Positions 35,131 through 35,489 of a DNA stretch of 35,489 nucleotides are shown piece after piece. The stretch's first letter is position 1; every line of letters begins with the position of its first letter. Under the pieces are notes generated by a model. That model saw nothing but the letters and a program-made list of their open reading frames with translations, was not told the origin of the DNA and ran no database searches. Origin of the DNA: Gammaproteobacteria bacterium (lineage in GTDB: Bacteria; Pseudomonadota; Gammaproteobacteria; JAJDOJ01); the NCBI GenBank assembly GCA_022340215.1, contig JAJDOJ010000224.1:1-35489 (forward strand), read 5' to 3'. Both the position numbers and the translations under genes were made by a program.

Positions 35131-35489
35131 TGTACCAGTCGCAAATAAGATTTCACTGTTGAACAATAGGTTGCAATATAATACTATAGGGCCTACGCAT
35201 AAATCAATTTCGCCTGGATCAGGCGGCAAAAAAATCACTCTGAAACCAGCGGTGTTGCCGAGTGAGCAGTGCTGATTTATATAACGCAATAAAATGCTTA
35301 TTTAACAGCGCGCTTTTTAAAAATAAACGATTTTTGGACGTACCTATCCCTAGGAGCCTGTCGGCCTTAGGAACAATCTACTGCGCTGATGGGAGAGCGG
35401 CCAAAAAATCCCCGATTTCTCGTTGCGTAGGCCCACTATGCGCCTCGAAATCGTAAACTTTTTGTCTCGTTCTCCCACCATGCTCGCTA
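35131..35489. other. AT-rich, repeat-bearing region, probably mobile-element derived
   Basis: GC content falls sharply after 35131. The sequence contains an 11-base inverted repeat (GGGCCTACGCA at 35189-35199 and its complement at 35424-35434), a near-palindrome CCTAGGAGCC/GGCCTTAGG around 35350, and a hairpin GCGTAG/CTATGC near 35425-35442 flanked by CGATTTC/GAAATCG. No open frame looks real. The pattern resembles the terminal and non-coding parts of insertion sequences, but the element continues beyond the window and its family is not identified. Confidence 0.4.

Overview
The window is a GC-rich chromosomal segment of a gammaproteobacterium-like organism. Three things point there: a fused transaldolase-glucose-6-phosphate isomerase, a squalene-hopene cyclase beside ordinary proteobacterial housekeeping genes, and the remains of an nqrABCDEF-apbE-nqrM operon. 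Genus cannot be fixed from the sequence alone. No rRNA, tRNA, CRISPR, prophage or complete transposase gene was seen.

Layout. 1-3400: a DUF1499 lipoprotein, a secreted protein of unknown function, an HdeD-type membrane protein and glycerate kinase. 3377-7300: one very large minus-strand regulator (winged helix, BTAD, cyclase-like domain, AAA+ ATPase, TPRs). 7301-8516: an H-NS-family gene, a MITE and little else. 8517-15526: Ap4A phosphorylase divergent from squalene-hopene cyclase, a SYLF lipid-binding protein, an AI-2E-type permease, a SurA-like prolyl isomerase and a small OmpA-domain protein. 15717-18525: a compact substrate-binding protein/permease/ATPase operon of the B12/iron-chelate class. 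18618-21259: a graveyard of gene remnants around an apparently intact apbE. 21280-28625: the hexose-phosphate/oxidative pentose phosphate block (tal-pgi, gnd, zwf, pgl), interrupted by a second MITE and a two-gene minus-strand cassette. 28802-35130: an SpoIIAA-like protein, YedK/HMCES, a third inverted-repeat element, an oxidoreductase remnant, cbpA with a broken cbpM, and a five-PAS GGDEF-EAL protein. 35131-35489: AT-rich DNA that looks derived from a mobile element.

The strongest unexpected signal is a collapsed Na+-NQR operon. Fragments of nqrA, the first ~60 codons of nqrB, the last ~11 codons of nqrF, apbE and the first ~22 codons of nqrM remain in the original order, and everything between has been deleted. 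A fragment of a short inverted-repeat element lies at its left edge and a complete 157-bp copy at its right edge. The complete copy sits exactly where nqrM and the convergent tlpA-like gene are both truncated. At least five copies or fragments of this element occur in the window. Two further short inverted-repeat elements of nearly identical size are also present. One of them is flanked by CTAG and abuts the zwf stop codon. Short non-autonomous elements, and deletions next to them, appear to have shaped this locus.

Functionally, tal-pgi, gnd, zwf and pgl form an oxidative pentose phosphate set for NAD(P)H and pentose supply. Squalene-hopene cyclase implies hopanoid membranes. The remaining genes serve envelope maintenance, nucleoid structure and c-di-GMP signalling.
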